Shown piece after piece: positions 39,898-49,105 of a stretch of 64,000 nt of DNA. The notes below the pieces were generated by a model. That model was not told where the DNA came from. It worked only from the letters and a program-made list of their open reading frames with translations, and did no database searches. Every line of letters starts with the position of its first letter. Position 1 is the first letter of the stretch. A program made the position numbers and the translations under genes. The DNA comes from Bacteroidota bacterium (GTDB lineage: Bacteria; Bacteroidota; Bacteroidia; Chitinophagales; Chitinophagaceae): NCBI GenBank assembly GCA_023429825.1, contig JAEZDC010000043.1, forward strand, positions 27,597 to 91,596, read 5' to 3'.

Positions 39898-42246
39898 ATG
39901 AAAGGACTGCTTATCGTTTCACTGCTCTTTTCCGCTATTACAGTCAATGCACAATCAAGATTGAGTGAGCAGATTGGTAATGTAAAGAAGGTTACTGTTA
40001 TCAACAGCGGGTATGAGTTTGAATTATCAAATGCCTATGCCAGGATTACTGCCTATGATCACAATACTGTCAGGATCAGGGTGAGTAAGCAAAAGTTCTC
40101 TGATGATTTTTCCTATGCGATAGATGAGCTTACTCCAAAAGGAAAATTGATCAATCTCAATAATTCGGGGGATCAGTATACATACTTCACTGATTCGTTG
40201 AGGATCGTTGTTGAAGGAAAACCTTTCCGGGTATCTGTGTATAATGCAAAGAATAAAAAATTAGTGAGTGATGATGCTGCATTAGGTGTGAGTTGGTTTG
40301 GTAACCAGGTGAGTTGCTATAAACAACTACATAAAGATGAAAAGTTTATTGGACTGGGTGAAAAGACCGGCGGAATCAACAGGCGGGGAAACTTTTTTCA
40401 ACACTGGAACAGCGATGTGCCGGGGTATGCGCTAAACCAGGATCCACTCTACTCAACCATTCCTTTTTTCATTGGCATTCATGATACCGTTACCTATGGA
40501 ATATTCTTCGATAACTCACACAAAACATACTTCAATTTTGGCGGCGGTGCAGATGAAGAGTTATTTCATTTTGGCGCAGATGATGGTGAGATGAATTATT
40601 ATGTTTTTGGAGGATCTTCTGTTGCACAGATCCTCAAAGATTACACAGCACTAACAGGAAGAACACCCATGCCTCCCATATGGAGTCTGGGTTTTCAGCA
40701 ATCAAGATGGGGATATAACTCACAGGACCAATTACTGGATATCGCTAAAACATTCCGCGATAAAAAAATGCCCGCAGATGTGATCGTCAGTGATATTCCT
40801 TACATGGATAACTACAAAATATTCACATGGAATCCCAAAGGCTTTCCCGATCCCAAAGGAATGATGCAGCAGATGAAGCAAATGGGGTTTGATATGGTAA
40901 CTATCGTAGATCCGGGTATAAGAATAGAGAAAGGGTATAACGCATATGAAACCGGGTTGGCTGGAAATCATTTTGCAAAATACCCTGGTGGGAGAACCTA
41001 TGTAGGTCATGTTTGGCCGGGCCGCTGCCACTTCCCTGATTTTACAAAAACATCTTCAAGAAAATGGTGGGGCGATCATTTTAAACAATCATTGGTAGAC
41101 GTTGGAGTGAGAGGTTTTTGGAATGATATGAACGAGCCCGCAGCATGGGGTAGGGAATTTCCAAACCTTATTGAATTTGGCGAGGGGAAAGACAAGAAAA
41201 CATTATTCACTGTTAAGAATGCCTACGGTTCATTAATGAGCAGAGCAACTTATGAGGGCACCAAAGCAGTGATGAATGGTCAACGACCTTTTATATTGAC
41301 AAGAGCTGCCTATGCAGGTATCCAAAAATATTCGGCGCTGTGGACGGGTGATAATGTTGCCAGCGATGAACACATGTTATTGGGCTTTCGTTTATTGAAT
41401 AGCATGGGTGTAAGCGGTGTTCCATATGTAGGAATGGATATCGGTGGTTTTATGGGTAATCCTTCACCGGAGTTATTTATCAGGTGGCTGAATCTTGCGG
41501 TTTATTCTCCATTATTCAGAAATCATACGCACATCGGTTATAATTACAGAGAGCCCTGGTTGTTTGGTGAATACAATACAGATAAGATCAGGAAGATACT
41601 AGAACAACGATACAAACTACTTCCTTACCTATACAGCAGCTTTTATACAGCGCATAAAACCGGCATGCCTATCAATAGGATGCTTCCGATTGAATACACT
41701 TTTGATAACAAGGTTTACGATGGTAGGTACGAGAATCAATTCATGTTCGGTGATAATCTATTGGTTTGCCCTGCAACCAGTACACAGCAGATGATAGAAG
41801 TGTACCTGCCCGGAAAAGGGAAATGGTATCGCATGAGTGATGATAAAGTGTATGAAGGTGGCCAATCATACATGGTACCTGCACCGATAGATGACGTGCC
41901 TGTGTTTGTAAAAGAAGGGGCAATCATTCCAATGCAATCTGTTGTGCAGAATACAAAAAAGAAAGGTGATGGGATTTTGTATTTACATGTATGGAAAGGA
42001 AATTCATCTACATCATTTACTTATTATGAAGATGATGGGGAGACGTATGATTATGAAAAAGGAAGATCTGTTACGAGATTGATCAACTATCTACCTGTAG
42101 AAAATGCAATCAAACTAAATGGGGAGGAGGGAAATTATCACTCAAGATTCAACACAATAAAAGTTATTTATCACGGAGAAGGTAAAGCAGTGGAGCAGAC
42201 TATTCCATTCTCAAAAAATGAAATGAAGCTTACTTTGGCCAGGTGA
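39898..42246 (+). CDS. Glycoside hydrolase family 31 (alpha-glucosidase-like)
   Basis: The 782-residue exported enzyme has a signal peptide ending at VNAQS (about residue 19). An N-terminal beta-sandwich (residues 30-250) has GLGEKTGGINRRG. The TIM barrel has the nucleophile motif RGFWNDMNEPAAWG near residue 407 and the acid/base region WTGDNVASDEH. C-terminal beta domains follow (FVKEGAIIPMQSV, YEDDGETYDYEKG). It removes terminal alpha-linked glucose or xylose from oligosaccharides in the periplasm. Specificity among alpha-glucosidase and alpha-xylosidase cannot be fixed from motifs. Nearby sugar nucleotidyltransferase 38896 may share a role in glucan use. Confidence 0.93.
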   Translation: MKGLLIVSLLFSAITVNAQSRLSEQIGNVKKVTVINSGYEFELSNAYARITAYDHNTVRIRVSKQKFSDDFSYAIDELTPKGKLINLNNSGDQYTYFTDSLRIVVEGKPFRVSVYNAKNKKLVSDDAALGVSWFGNQVSCYKQLHKDEKFIGLGEKTGGINRRGNFFQHWNSDVPGYALNQDPLYSTIPFFIGIHDTVTYGIFFDNSHKTYFNFGGGADEELFHFGADDGEMNYYVFGGSSVAQILKDYTALTGRTPMPPIWSLGFQQSRWGYNSQDQLLDIAKTFRDKKMPADVIVSDIPYMDNYKIFTWNPKGFPDPKGMMQQMKQMGFDMVTIVDPGIRIEKGYNAYETGLAGNHFAKYPGGRTYVGHVWPGRCHFPDFTKTSSRKWWGDHFKQSLVDVGVRGFWNDMNEPAAWGREFPNLIEFGEGKDKKTLFTVKNAYGSLMSRATYEGTKAVMNGQRPFILTRAAYAGIQKYSALWTGDNVASDEHMLLGFRLLNSMGVSGVPYVGMDIGGFMGNPSPELFIRWLNLAVYSPLFRNHTHIGYNYREPWLFGEYNTDKIRKILEQRYKLLPYLYSSFYTAHKTGMPINRMLPIEYTFDNKVYDGRYENQFMFGDNLLVCPATSTQQMIEVYLPGKGKWYRMSDDKVYEGGQSYMVPAPIDDVPVFVKEGAIIPMQSVVQNTKKKGDGILYLHVWKGNSSTSFTYYEDDGETYDYEKGRSVTRLINYLPVENAIKLNGEEGNYHSRFNTIKVIYHGEGKAVEQTIPFSKNEMKLTLAR

Positions 42247-43011
42247 TCACTTCCAGAAAACATCATACGCAAACCTCAATATTGTTAGCGTCACAATAAA
42301 CAGGAAGAATATCCTGATGAACTTATTGCCTTTTAGTATCGCCAGTCTTGCACCTAGTGCTCCACCGATTGCATTGCATATCGCCATAGGTATGGCAATG
42401 GAAAAGATGATCTTTCCTTTTAATAAAAAGAAACAGATAGAACCAAAATTCGTAGCAAGATTTGCAAACTTCGCATTGGCGCTTGCTTTTAAAAAATCAA
42501 ATCCAAGAATGCTGATGAATGCGATCATGAAAAAGCTACCCGCACCAGGCCCAATGAATCCATCATAAAAACCAATCAATAAACTGATCAGCACCACATA
42601 CCACCACAGTTCTTTACTACTGTGTGTTTTTACCGTATGGGCACCAAACTTTTTATTGCTGTAAGTATAGATCGCCACTGCTATCAATACAAATAACAAA
42701 AAAGGTTTCATAAAACTGTTACTCACCATGCTCAGCAAATAGCTTCCGGAAAATGCTGCAATGAAAGCTACCAAAGCCATTACTGCCACCTGCCGGTAAT
42801 GAACTTTCACCGCTCTGGAATAATGATATGCTGCGATCGCCGTTCCGCTGAAAGCTGGGATCTTCAATGTGCCTATAACCGTTGATACAGGAAGATGTGG
42901 TAATAGCACGATTCCCATCGGTAATTGTATCAGCCCCCCACCGCCTGCGATCGCATCAACAAAACCTGCCGCAAAAGCCACGATACATAGAAGGATCAGT
43001 TCATCAGTCAT
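42247..43011 (-). CDS. TSUP family transporter (sulfite exporter TauE/SafE-like)
   Basis: From MTDELILLCIVAF the protein has 254 residues and seven to eight transmembrane helices. The two-fold TSUP pattern is present: FAAGFVDAIAGGGGLIQLP in the first half and GFYDGFIGPGAGSFFMIAF in the second, each with the Gly-rich pore motif. The family exports sulfite, sulfoacetate or related organosulfur anions. The frame continues upstream to 43164 through non-membrane sequence overlapping the neighbour, which I reject: a TATTTTTG box ends 5 nt before the chosen ATG. The gene is convergent with GH31 with no space between stops. Confidence 0.9.
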   Translation of the reverse strand: MTDELILLCIVAFAAGFVDAIAGGGGLIQLPMGIVLLPHLPVSTVIGTLKIPAFSGTAIAAYHYSRAVKVHYRQVAVMALVAFIAAFSGSYLLSMVSNSFMKPFLLFVLIAVAIYTYSNKKFGAHTVKTHSSKELWWYVVLISLLIGFYDGFIGPGAGSFFMIAFISILGFDFLKASANAKFANLATNFGSICFFLLKGKIIFSIAIPMAICNAIGGALGARLAILKGNKFIRIFFLFIVTLTILRFAYDVFWK

Positions 43012-43016
43012 TAAAA

Positions 43017-43024
43017 CAAAAATA
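43017..43024 (-). promoter_or_regulatory. Bacteroidota -7 box (TATTTTTG), 5 nt from the TSUP start
   Basis: The minus strand reads TATTTTTG with 5 nt to the ATG at 43011. It predicts a leaderless mRNA and rules out the upstream start at 43164. Confidence 0.55.
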
Positions 43025-43082
43025 TCTTTCAAAAGACACAATTCATCCTCTAAAAGATATTTTATTAAGGAAAGGATAGGAG

Positions 43083-43643
43083 TTAGTCTGTATAGGCCTG
43101 CATTCCGCCTAGCAAAGTATAATCTGCATTGCCATAATTTGATTTGATTGTAACCCTGATCCATTTCGCAGTAACAGGTGTTATTTTCAATTCCTGCTTA
43201 TGTGTGCTGCGTTTCAATTTAAAATCCCCGATCTTGATGAATCCTTTGTCCGGACCTTCATTTGAATATTCCAGCATTATGTCTTTGGCAGATACACCTG
43301 CATAGCTACCACCTTCCTTATCGTCTTCATAATAATTGCTGATCAGGAATCTGCTGATCTTTCCACCGCTTCTGCAAAGTTTCAATACTGCTGTGTGCGG
43401 AAACTTAGCGCCTTCTTCGGTAAACCAGACGCTACCACTGGGTATGTCCGTTTCAACAGATGTACGCATTAAAAGGTATAATGCGGCGAATGAACTACTG
43501 TATTCGGAGCTAAAAGAAACGATCTCTGCATCGCAATAAGGCGAGAGCCAGTTCTTCGTCTGTTTGCTTCCGTAGGTTTCAGTTTGCGCAAATAAAAAGG
43601 AGAATGAATGCAATGCAATAACTGCAAGGATTATTTGTTTCAT
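43083..43643 (-). CDS. Secreted protein with discoidin-like C-terminus, function unknown
   Basis: The 186-residue protein has a signal peptide ending at FLFAQ (residue 19). The mature part is all-beta in appearance. The last third (FIKIGDFKLKRSTHKQELKI then TAKWIRVTIKSNYGNADYT and LGGMQAY) resembles the closing strands of F5/8-type C (discoidin) domains, which bind carbohydrate or membranes. The N-terminal part has two Cys (about residues 37 and 109). I do not recognise a named family. It lies upstream of the TSUP gene on the same strand but with a separate promoter for TSUP. Confidence 0.7.
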   Translation of the reverse strand: MKQIILAVIALHSFSFLFAQTETYGSKQTKNWLSPYCDAEIVSFSSEYSSSFAALYLLMRTSVETDIPSGSVWFTEEGAKFPHTAVLKLCRSGGKISRFLISNYYEDDKEGGSYAGVSAKDIMLEYSNEGPDKGFIKIGDFKLKRSTHKQELKITPVTAKWIRVTIKSNYGNADYTLLGGMQAYTD

Positions 43644-43713
43644 TGTTTAGGGTTTTGATAAAAGTAAATAATAGTCTGTTCGGATGTTCATTCTGGATGG
43701 CTAACCGCTAAAC

Positions 43714-44238
43714 TCACCTGTTCAACACGCCCAAATATTCTTTCCATGGACCTACAGCTTCTGAATACTGCTTTGCCAAAACCCTGCAGAGCTGATGGAT
43801 ATGCGACAGATCATGTGCAACCCATGTAGCTAATAATTGCTTTAAAGTAACAGAGCCGAAATGAGGATGAATGCCTGTCTTTTCGAGATCAGCTTCAGTC
43901 AAATTGGCCGACTGAAGTATATGTAGGTTTTCTTTTCTTAACCGCTTAAATTCATCAAGCAACTCGTTCAGCGTTTTCCCTTTGCTGTTATTGAATTGAG
44001 CGAACCGGTCAAAAGGAACAAACATTTTATCTGTTTTATCACTGAGGATGACCTGCATCCTCGGTATCCAGTCAGTTTGCTCTCCATGAATATAGTGTCC
44101 GACAATATCAAACGCATTCCAGCTTTCTCCGCCTTCATTATTGAATATCCATTCGTCACTCAAACCTGCCAGCATCACTTCAATCACATTCGGTGTACGA
44201 CTGAGAATTTTTATTGATTCAGGTAGATTGAATTCCAT
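43714..44238 (-). CDS. DinB family protein (DinB/YfiT-like metal-binding four-helix bundle)
   Basis: The 174-residue four-helix protein has the metal-site histidines of the DinB superfamily: WNAFDIVGHYIHGEQTDWIP in helix 2 and WVAHDLSHIHQLCRVLAKQY near the C-terminus. Members bind a divalent metal and are often thiol-dependent (bacillithiol) transferases or maleylpyruvate isomerase-like enzymes; the reaction here is unknown. It is cytosolic and 13 bp downstream of the EamA transporter gene, so the two are probably co-transcribed. Confidence 0.87.
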   Translation of the reverse strand: MEFNLPESIKILSRTPNVIEVMLAGLSDEWIFNNEGGESWNAFDIVGHYIHGEQTDWIPRMQVILSDKTDKMFVPFDRFAQFNNSKGKTLNELLDEFKRLRKENLHILQSANLTEADLEKTGIHPHFGSVTLKQLLATWVAHDLSHIHQLCRVLAKQYSEAVGPWKEYLGVLNR

Positions 44239-44251
44239 TATGAAAGAGATA

Positions 44252-45157
44252 TTATTTATATTTTTTTAAATTGGCTATCACTACGCCTGAAATTATTATG
44301 GTACCCGCGATCAGGTGTATCATGCTTAATGCTTCATTCAGGATCAATACTGCTTCAATACTACTGAATAATGGAATTAAATTTCCAAACATAGCCGTTC
44401 GTCCTGCACCAAGCTTGACGATGGCTGAATTCCATAACAGGAATGCGATTACCGAAGCACCTAAGCCAAGGTACAACACAGCTAAAAACAAATTGCCACT
44501 CCATGCCACCGGGGCAGTATGATTAGCTTCCCAAACATAAAATGGTAGTAACTGTAATGTTCCGATAAAGAACGTAACCAGTAAAAAGGTATTTGCATGC
44601 ATGCCAGGTGGTCTTTTCCTTACCATGATATTATATCCCGCAAAAAATATAGCGGCACCCAATACCCATATATCGCCTGAGGTAAACTCAAAATTGATCA
44701 GTCGTGTCAGGCTTCCCTGAACAAGTAACAAGATGACTCCGGCAAGACACATCAGTATGCCTATGATACTGAAGGTTGTGATTCTCTCTCTCAAAAAAAT
44801 GGCAGCAAGTATGATCGAGAAAACAGGAGAGGAGCATGTACCGATCAATGCCATATTAATAGCTGATGTAGTATGTGCAGCGATGTATAAAAAAGTGTTG
44901 AAAATTGCTACACCAAAAAGTGATGTCCAAAAGAAGTAATGAAGTCTGCTGGTAACTTTGTCTTTTTCCCTCGTAAAACTTTTCCAGGCAAATGGTAAAA
45001 TAATGATCGTTGCACATAACCATCTGAAAAACGCAAGTGTTATTGGAGGAATATCATTTATAACACCTCTTGCAACGATAAAATTTCCGCTCCATATGAA
45101 TGTTGCTAGTACAGCAAATAGAACACCCTTATATACCTGGTTGGAAGCAGGGACCAT
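44252..45157 (-). CDS. DMT superfamily transporter (EamA domain)
   Basis: The 301-residue protein has ten predicted transmembrane helices in two EamA repeats. VLFAVLATFIWSGNFIVARG begins repeat 1, with FFRWLCATIIILPF following, and DIWVLGAAIFFAGYNIMVRK begins repeat 2, with LIPLFSSIEAVLILNEAL near the end. EamA transporters export amino acids, nucleotides or metabolites; this one cannot be specified. The ATG lies 4 nt after a TATATTTG box. The XRE regulator gene at 45186 lies immediately upstream on the same strand, and DinB follows. Confidence 0.9.
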   Translation of the reverse strand: MVPASNQVYKGVLFAVLATFIWSGNFIVARGVINDIPPITLAFFRWLCATIIILPFAWKSFTREKDKVTSRLHYFFWTSLFGVAIFNTFLYIAAHTTSAINMALIGTCSSPVFSIILAAIFLRERITTFSIIGILMCLAGVILLLVQGSLTRLINFEFTSGDIWVLGAAIFFAGYNIMVRKRPPGMHANTFLLVTFFIGTLQLLPFYVWEANHTAPVAWSGNLFLAVLYLGLGASVIAFLLWNSAIVKLGAGRTAMFGNLIPLFSSIEAVLILNEALSMIHLIAGTIIISGVVIANLKKYK

Positions 45158-45161
45158 TCAA

Positions 45162-45169
45162 CAAATATA
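45162..45169 (-). promoter_or_regulatory. Bacteroidota -7 box (TATATTTG), 4 nt from the EamA gene start
   Basis: The minus strand reads TATATTTG with 4 nt to the ATG at 45157. It lies between the XRE regulator stop and the transporter start, so the transporter can be transcribed separately and leaderless. Confidence 0.55.
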
Positions 45170-45185
45170 ATCAGTTGAAAAGGAG

Positions 45186-45401
45186 CTAATCTTTAAGTAG
45201 ATCTGATATCGGGACATCCAGCGCTTTGGATATTTTGCACAGTGTAAGTACTGTAGTATTCACCTGCCCGGATTCTATTCTCGAGAGGCTCGCTTTTTCA
45301 AAGTCACACAAATATGCAAGCTCGCTTAACGAGAGCTCTTTCTTTGTCCTGATCTTTCTTATCCTGCTGCCCATGGCAGCTAAAAATTTTTTATCACTCA
45401 T
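45186..45401 (-). CDS. XRE-family helix-turn-helix regulator
   Basis: The 71-residue protein is one HTH_3 domain: IRKIRTKKELSLSELAYLCD covers helices 1-2 and the turn, FEKASLSRIESGQVNTTVLT holds the recognition helix, and LCKISKALDVPISDLLKD ends the fold. There is no effector domain. It probably represses its own gene or the downstream EamA transporter. The 277 bp upstream to the end of ligD hold no convincing gene; I see AT-rich sequence and no clear promoter match there. Confidence 0.88.
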   Translation of the reverse strand: MSDKKFLAAMGSRIRKIRTKKELSLSELAYLCDFEKASLSRIESGQVNTTVLTLCKISKALDVPISDLLKD

Positions 45402-45678
45402 TGCGGTATATGTGTCTGCAAATCAAATATCAACAACATATGTTTAACACATGTTGTCGTAAACAACAATAAATTCCTATACATATACGTCTTTTTCCTA
45501 ATCCGAGCAGTGATTTTTCCCCGTACAGAGGTCATCTAATTTCAACAAAGCAGGTTATAAATGAAGTTATATAGCGCAAGCCCGTACAACGATAAGGCTT
45601 CGTTACATGGCATATTTCAAATGTCTTCTAACGTGACACTTTTACTTCAATTGCATATAAGCAAGTGCTGTTCCAATT

Positions 45679-47724
45679 TTATTTCCAGTGCTTCAAAAGT
45701 TCTCCACCAAATACAGAAGATATCTTCTTCAATGTTTTATCGAGATTTATTCCTTTTCCTATTACCGGTTTAAAAATATCACCCACATCTTTCACTCTTG
45801 CAACCGCATTAAAAATATTGAAGTCAGTGATCTTCAAACCTTTCTTCACTTCTTCCCAATGTAAAGGCATTGATACAGGTGCGCCGGGCTTTGGCCTCAA
45901 CGAATAAGGACCACTCACCGTAGCCTGCGGACGGTTCTGTAAAAAATCGATGTACATCTTGCCACCCCTGTCTTTGGTTTTTCTTTCGATCGATGTGAAC
46001 TCAGGTATTTCTTCATGTACAAGTTTTGCAATCACTCTTCCGAATTCTTTTGAATCTTCATAATCATACTTTGCACCAAATGGAATATAAATATGAATAC
46101 CGGTCGATCCACTTGTTTTGCAATAACAAGGCACATCGATGGAGCCAAGAATTTGTTTAGTAACCTGCGCTGCAGTGATTACCTGGTCAAATGTATTTTT
46201 ATCCGGATCGAGATCAATTATGCACCAGTCAGGATTATCAGGATATTGACTCCTGCTACTCCACGGATTCATTTCAATACACCCCAATGAAGCAACATAC
46301 ATGAGGCTTGCTTCATTTGTAATAACCAGGAATCTTTTCTCTTTTGACTCTGCCTCGCTGTAATATGGATGCGTTTCTAACCAAGCCGGAACTTTACCTG
46401 TTACGTCCTTTTGGTAAAAAGCTTCGCCTTCTATTCCATGCGGATGACGATATAAGGTTTGCGGCCTGTCTTTATAATATGGTAGCATGATCGGTGCCAT
46501 CTGGTAGTAGTAATTCAGCATATCCCGCTTTGTTACTTTTTCTTTTGGCCAGAATATCTTACTCAGGTTAGTGAACTTGAGATCATGCCCGCCAATATTT
46601 CTCGTTTGTGTTTCTTCTTTAGGGTTTAGTAATGTTTTTCTTTCTTTCTTTCCCGGAGCTGATATCATTTTCTTTTCCTTCAACACTTTTTCATGCTTGA
46701 CTACATCCGCTGTGGGCTTCTCCAGTTCTCTCACAACGTTCTTTGCATCTTTATCTTCTCTCAAACCTTTGAATGAAGGATGCCGTATAGCACCGTCTTT
46801 TGTGAGTTCCCTGTAACTGATCTCGCAAACGATCTTAGGCTTTACCCATGTTACTTCTGCCTTTGGCGGGTTGGGACGAAACCTCGAAGGCTTGTTATAG
46901 TCCGGAACTTCTTTGAAGGGACATTTAGTGGTTTCCTGTGGTTTCAGTTTTTGTAATATCTCATCAGACAATTTATTACTGAAACCTGTACCTACCGGCC
47001 CGATAAAAACAAACTCGCCATTCTCGTACAAGCCAAGTAGTAATGCACTGAATCTTTTTGAACTGCCTTCATTACGGGTATATCCTGCAATAACAGCTTC
47101 CTGTCTTTTCTCTGTTTTTATTTTAAGCCATTCTTTTGATCGGATACCAGGATTGTACAAGCTATCAGCTTTTTTTGCAATGATGCCTTCCAGTCCAAGT
47201 TTATCTGCCAGCTCAAAAAAATGTTTTCCATCGGCATCAAATACTTCACTTAGTTTTATTGAATCATGTTCAGGCGGAATAACAGAACGTAAAACCTCTC
47301 TTCGTTCAACTAAAGGAAGCTGTGTAAGATCTTTTCCATCGAGCCATAAAATATCAAAAACATAAAATGCAAGATGTCCATCGGCTTCACTTCTCCATTG
47401 TTGCAGATCGCTGAAGTCCGCAACACCTTTTTCATTTTGCACGATGATCTCACCATCTACCACCGCATTGATCTTCCAGTCTTTTAAAACATTGTAGATA
47501 GGATAGAACTTTTCATTGAACGATTTATTATTCCTTGAACGTATCTCAACTTCTCCTTTGTTGAGGTATGCTACAGCCCGGTAACCGTCCCATTTTACTT
47601 CGTATAACCAGCCTTCCTCATCAAAAGGTTTGTCAACCAATGTTGCAAGCATAGGCGCTAAGTCTTTCGGAAATACTGAGGTTCCTTTCGATGCAGATTT
47701 AATTTTCTTTGAAGGTGTTGGCAT
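45679..47724 (-). CDS. ligD: DNA ligase D (ligase-polymerase type, no phosphoesterase domain)
   Basis: The enzyme has 681 residues from MPTPSKKIKSAS. The N-terminal ATP-dependent ligase domain has the adenylated lysine K44 (LYEVKWDGYRAV), EIRSRNNKSF, DGEIIVQNEKG, and LEGIIAKKADSLY, then the OB domain ending near 320. A Lys-rich linker follows (about 335-375). The C-terminal primase-polymerase domain has WCIIDLDPDKNTF metal ligands and KTSGSTGIHIYIPFG. LigD normally joins ends with Ku in bacterial NHEJ. The 3'-phosphoesterase domain found in many LigD proteins is absent, and no Ku gene lies in the window. A start at 47748 is possible. Confidence 0.93.
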   Translation of the reverse strand: MPTPSKKIKSASKGTSVFPKDLAPMLATLVDKPFDEEGWLYEVKWDGYRAVAYLNKGEVEIRSRNNKSFNEKFYPIYNVLKDWKINAVVDGEIIVQNEKGVADFSDLQQWRSEADGHLAFYVFDILWLDGKDLTQLPLVERREVLRSVIPPEHDSIKLSEVFDADGKHFFELADKLGLEGIIAKKADSLYNPGIRSKEWLKIKTEKRQEAVIAGYTRNEGSSKRFSALLLGLYENGEFVFIGPVGTGFSNKLSDEILQKLKPQETTKCPFKEVPDYNKPSRFRPNPPKAEVTWVKPKIVCEISYRELTKDGAIRHPSFKGLREDKDAKNVVRELEKPTADVVKHEKVLKEKKMISAPGKKERKTLLNPKEETQTRNIGGHDLKFTNLSKIFWPKEKVTKRDMLNYYYQMAPIMLPYYKDRPQTLYRHPHGIEGEAFYQKDVTGKVPAWLETHPYYSEAESKEKRFLVITNEASLMYVASLGCIEMNPWSSRSQYPDNPDWCIIDLDPDKNTFDQVITAAQVTKQILGSIDVPCYCKTSGSTGIHIYIPFGAKYDYEDSKEFGRVIAKLVHEEIPEFTSIERKTKDRGGKMYIDFLQNRPQATVSGPYSLRPKPGAPVSMPLHWEEVKKGLKITDFNIFNAVARVKDVGDIFKPVIGKGINLDKTLKKISSVFGGELLKHWK

Positions 47725-47804
47725 ACAAAAACTTGCAGTATAAATCATGCCAATATAACCAGTGACCTATTTGCAGGGTATTGTTTTTGCTTAGAGGTGA
47801 GCGA

Positions 47805-48371
47805 ATGCAGATGGCTTTACAACATATTGAAGATTTTGCCGCTAAAGCGCATGAAGGTCAGCAGCGGAAATATACACCCGAACCATTTATTGCGCATCCC
47901 AAACGGGTAATGGAAATGGTGAGACTTTATAACGATGATATTTCCGTTTTGGCAGCAGCTTTATTACACGATGTATTAGAAGATACCGAAGTATCACAGG
48001 GTGAAATGCGAACATTTCTACTGCAACATTTAACTGCGCCGCAGGCTGACAGAACCATGAAGCTTGTAATTGAGCTTACAGACGTGTATGTGAAGAAAGA
48101 TTATCCGCAATGGAATAGAAGGAAAAGGAAGCGTAAAGAGATAGAACGCATTTGCAGGAATAGCTCGGATGCACAAACGATCAAGTATGCTGATATCATC
48201 GACAATTGCGTAGCTGTCGCCAGTCAGGATGCTGATTTTGCAGATACATTTTTGAAAGAATGCAGGAATCTCCTCAACTACATTACAAAGGGGAACAGGC
48301 AGCTATATCATAAGGCGCTGGAAACTGTGGAGGCCGAGCTGTCTCAATTAAAGCAAATGAAAAACGTATGA
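47805..48371 (+). CDS. HD-domain hydrolase, MESH1/RelA-SpoT HD-like
   Basis: The 188-residue cytosolic protein has the HD signature of the (p)ppGpp hydrolase branch: AAKAHEGQQRKYTPEPFIAH near the start, AAALLHDVLEDTEVS with the HD and ED motifs, and IKYADIIDNCVAVA with the last metal ligand. The synthetase, TGS and ACT domains of RelA/SpoT are absent, as in small alarmone hydrolases. Its substrate could be (p)ppGpp or another nucleotide, and the sequence does not decide. It is divergent from ligD. I chose the ATG at 47805; the start at 47781 adds eight unlikely residues. Confidence 0.82.
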   Translation: MQMALQHIEDFAAKAHEGQQRKYTPEPFIAHPKRVMEMVRLYNDDISVLAAALLHDVLEDTEVSQGEMRTFLLQHLTAPQADRTMKLVIELTDVYVKKDYPQWNRRKRKRKEIERICRNSSDAQTIKYADIIDNCVAVASQDADFADTFLKECRNLLNYITKGNRQLYHKALETVEAELSQLKQMKNV

Positions 48372-48373
48372 AA

Positions 48374-48412
48374 CAAAGAACCCCGTATGTTTCCATACAG
48401 GGCTTTGCTTTA
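48374..48412. terminator. Bidirectional terminator between the HD hydrolase and yceI
   Basis: CCCC-GTATG and CATAC-A-GGG form a stem with one mismatch around a TTTC loop, flanked by AAAG/CTTT. It starts 3 bp after the HD stop and serves both converging genes. Confidence 0.65.
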
Positions 48413-48430
48413 AACCATGAAAAAACCATC

Positions 48431-49000
48431 TTACTTATTAGCAAACAAATTCACAGTGAGCTGAACTTCTTTCGCTATGTTGCCCAAACCGTAGTTTATA
48501 CCCCATAAAGTACGATCCATGCTAAAGAATGCCTGGGCAAAGAAGCGTTTGTCGTCAGCACCGCGAATTATTGCAGGGAAACTTACGGGAACTGATACAC
48601 CTTTAATAGTTGCAGTACCGGTGATCGTTGCATTTGTCTCTGAAGAATAATCAACTTTCGTGATCTCGAAGGTTGCTTCTTTAAAGGTTTCTGTTTCAAA
48701 AAAATCTTTGTTCTTAAGATGCTTGTCTAGTCCTGCACCTGCGGCATCTGTTACAGTTACAGAGTTCATGTCGATAGTGAACTTACCCCCGGTAAGTTTT
48801 CCGTTCTCCACATTTACGCTTCCGTTGCTCACCACAAAATAACCAGCGTGGTAGTTGTTCTTTTTTGCTGCGTTCCATTCAACTTTGGAAAAATCACTCA
48901 AAACATTGTAAGTAGTAATCTCTTTTTTTGTAGCTGGTACGAATGACAGGATACCGAAAGAGCCGGCTATCACCGCCAAGCCAAGTAATGCTTTCTTCAT
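48431..49000 (-). CDS. YceI family periplasmic lipocalin-like protein
   Basis: The 189-residue protein has a signal sequence (residues 1-22). The YceI beta-barrel pattern is FSKVEWNAAKKNNYHAGYFV, then SVNVENGKLTGGKFTIDMNS, a charged helix with GLDKHLKNKDFFETETFKEA and TGTATIKGVSVPVSFPAIIR. YceI proteins bind isoprenoid or fatty-acyl lipids in the periplasm. The protein converges with the HD hydrolase and probably forms a single-gene transcript. Confidence 0.92.
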   Translation of the reverse strand: MKKALLGLAVIAGSFGILSFVPATKKEITTYNVLSDFSKVEWNAAKKNNYHAGYFVVSNGSVNVENGKLTGGKFTIDMNSVTVTDAAGAGLDKHLKNKDFFETETFKEATFEITKVDYSSETNATITGTATIKGVSVPVSFPAIIRGADDKRFFAQAFFSMDRTLWGINYGLGNIAKEVQLTVNLFANK

Positions 49001-49105
49001 AGTGTTTAGTATTTAATGACCATTGAGAATGTAAATGTATGGATTTAGATGTATCTACATCCATTTTAACAAATTGGTAATTTACGAAAGCAGAAAAAAA
49101 TGGTT

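Noticed and set aside
43697..43713. Possible short heptanucleotide array (GCTAACC, GCTAAAC)
   Set aside because: Only two units are visible, which is not distinguishable from chance.
45561..45773. Open frame of 70 codons on the plus strand
   Set aside because: It overlaps the 3' end of ligD antisense, has no promoter box or ribosome site and a composition without coding character.
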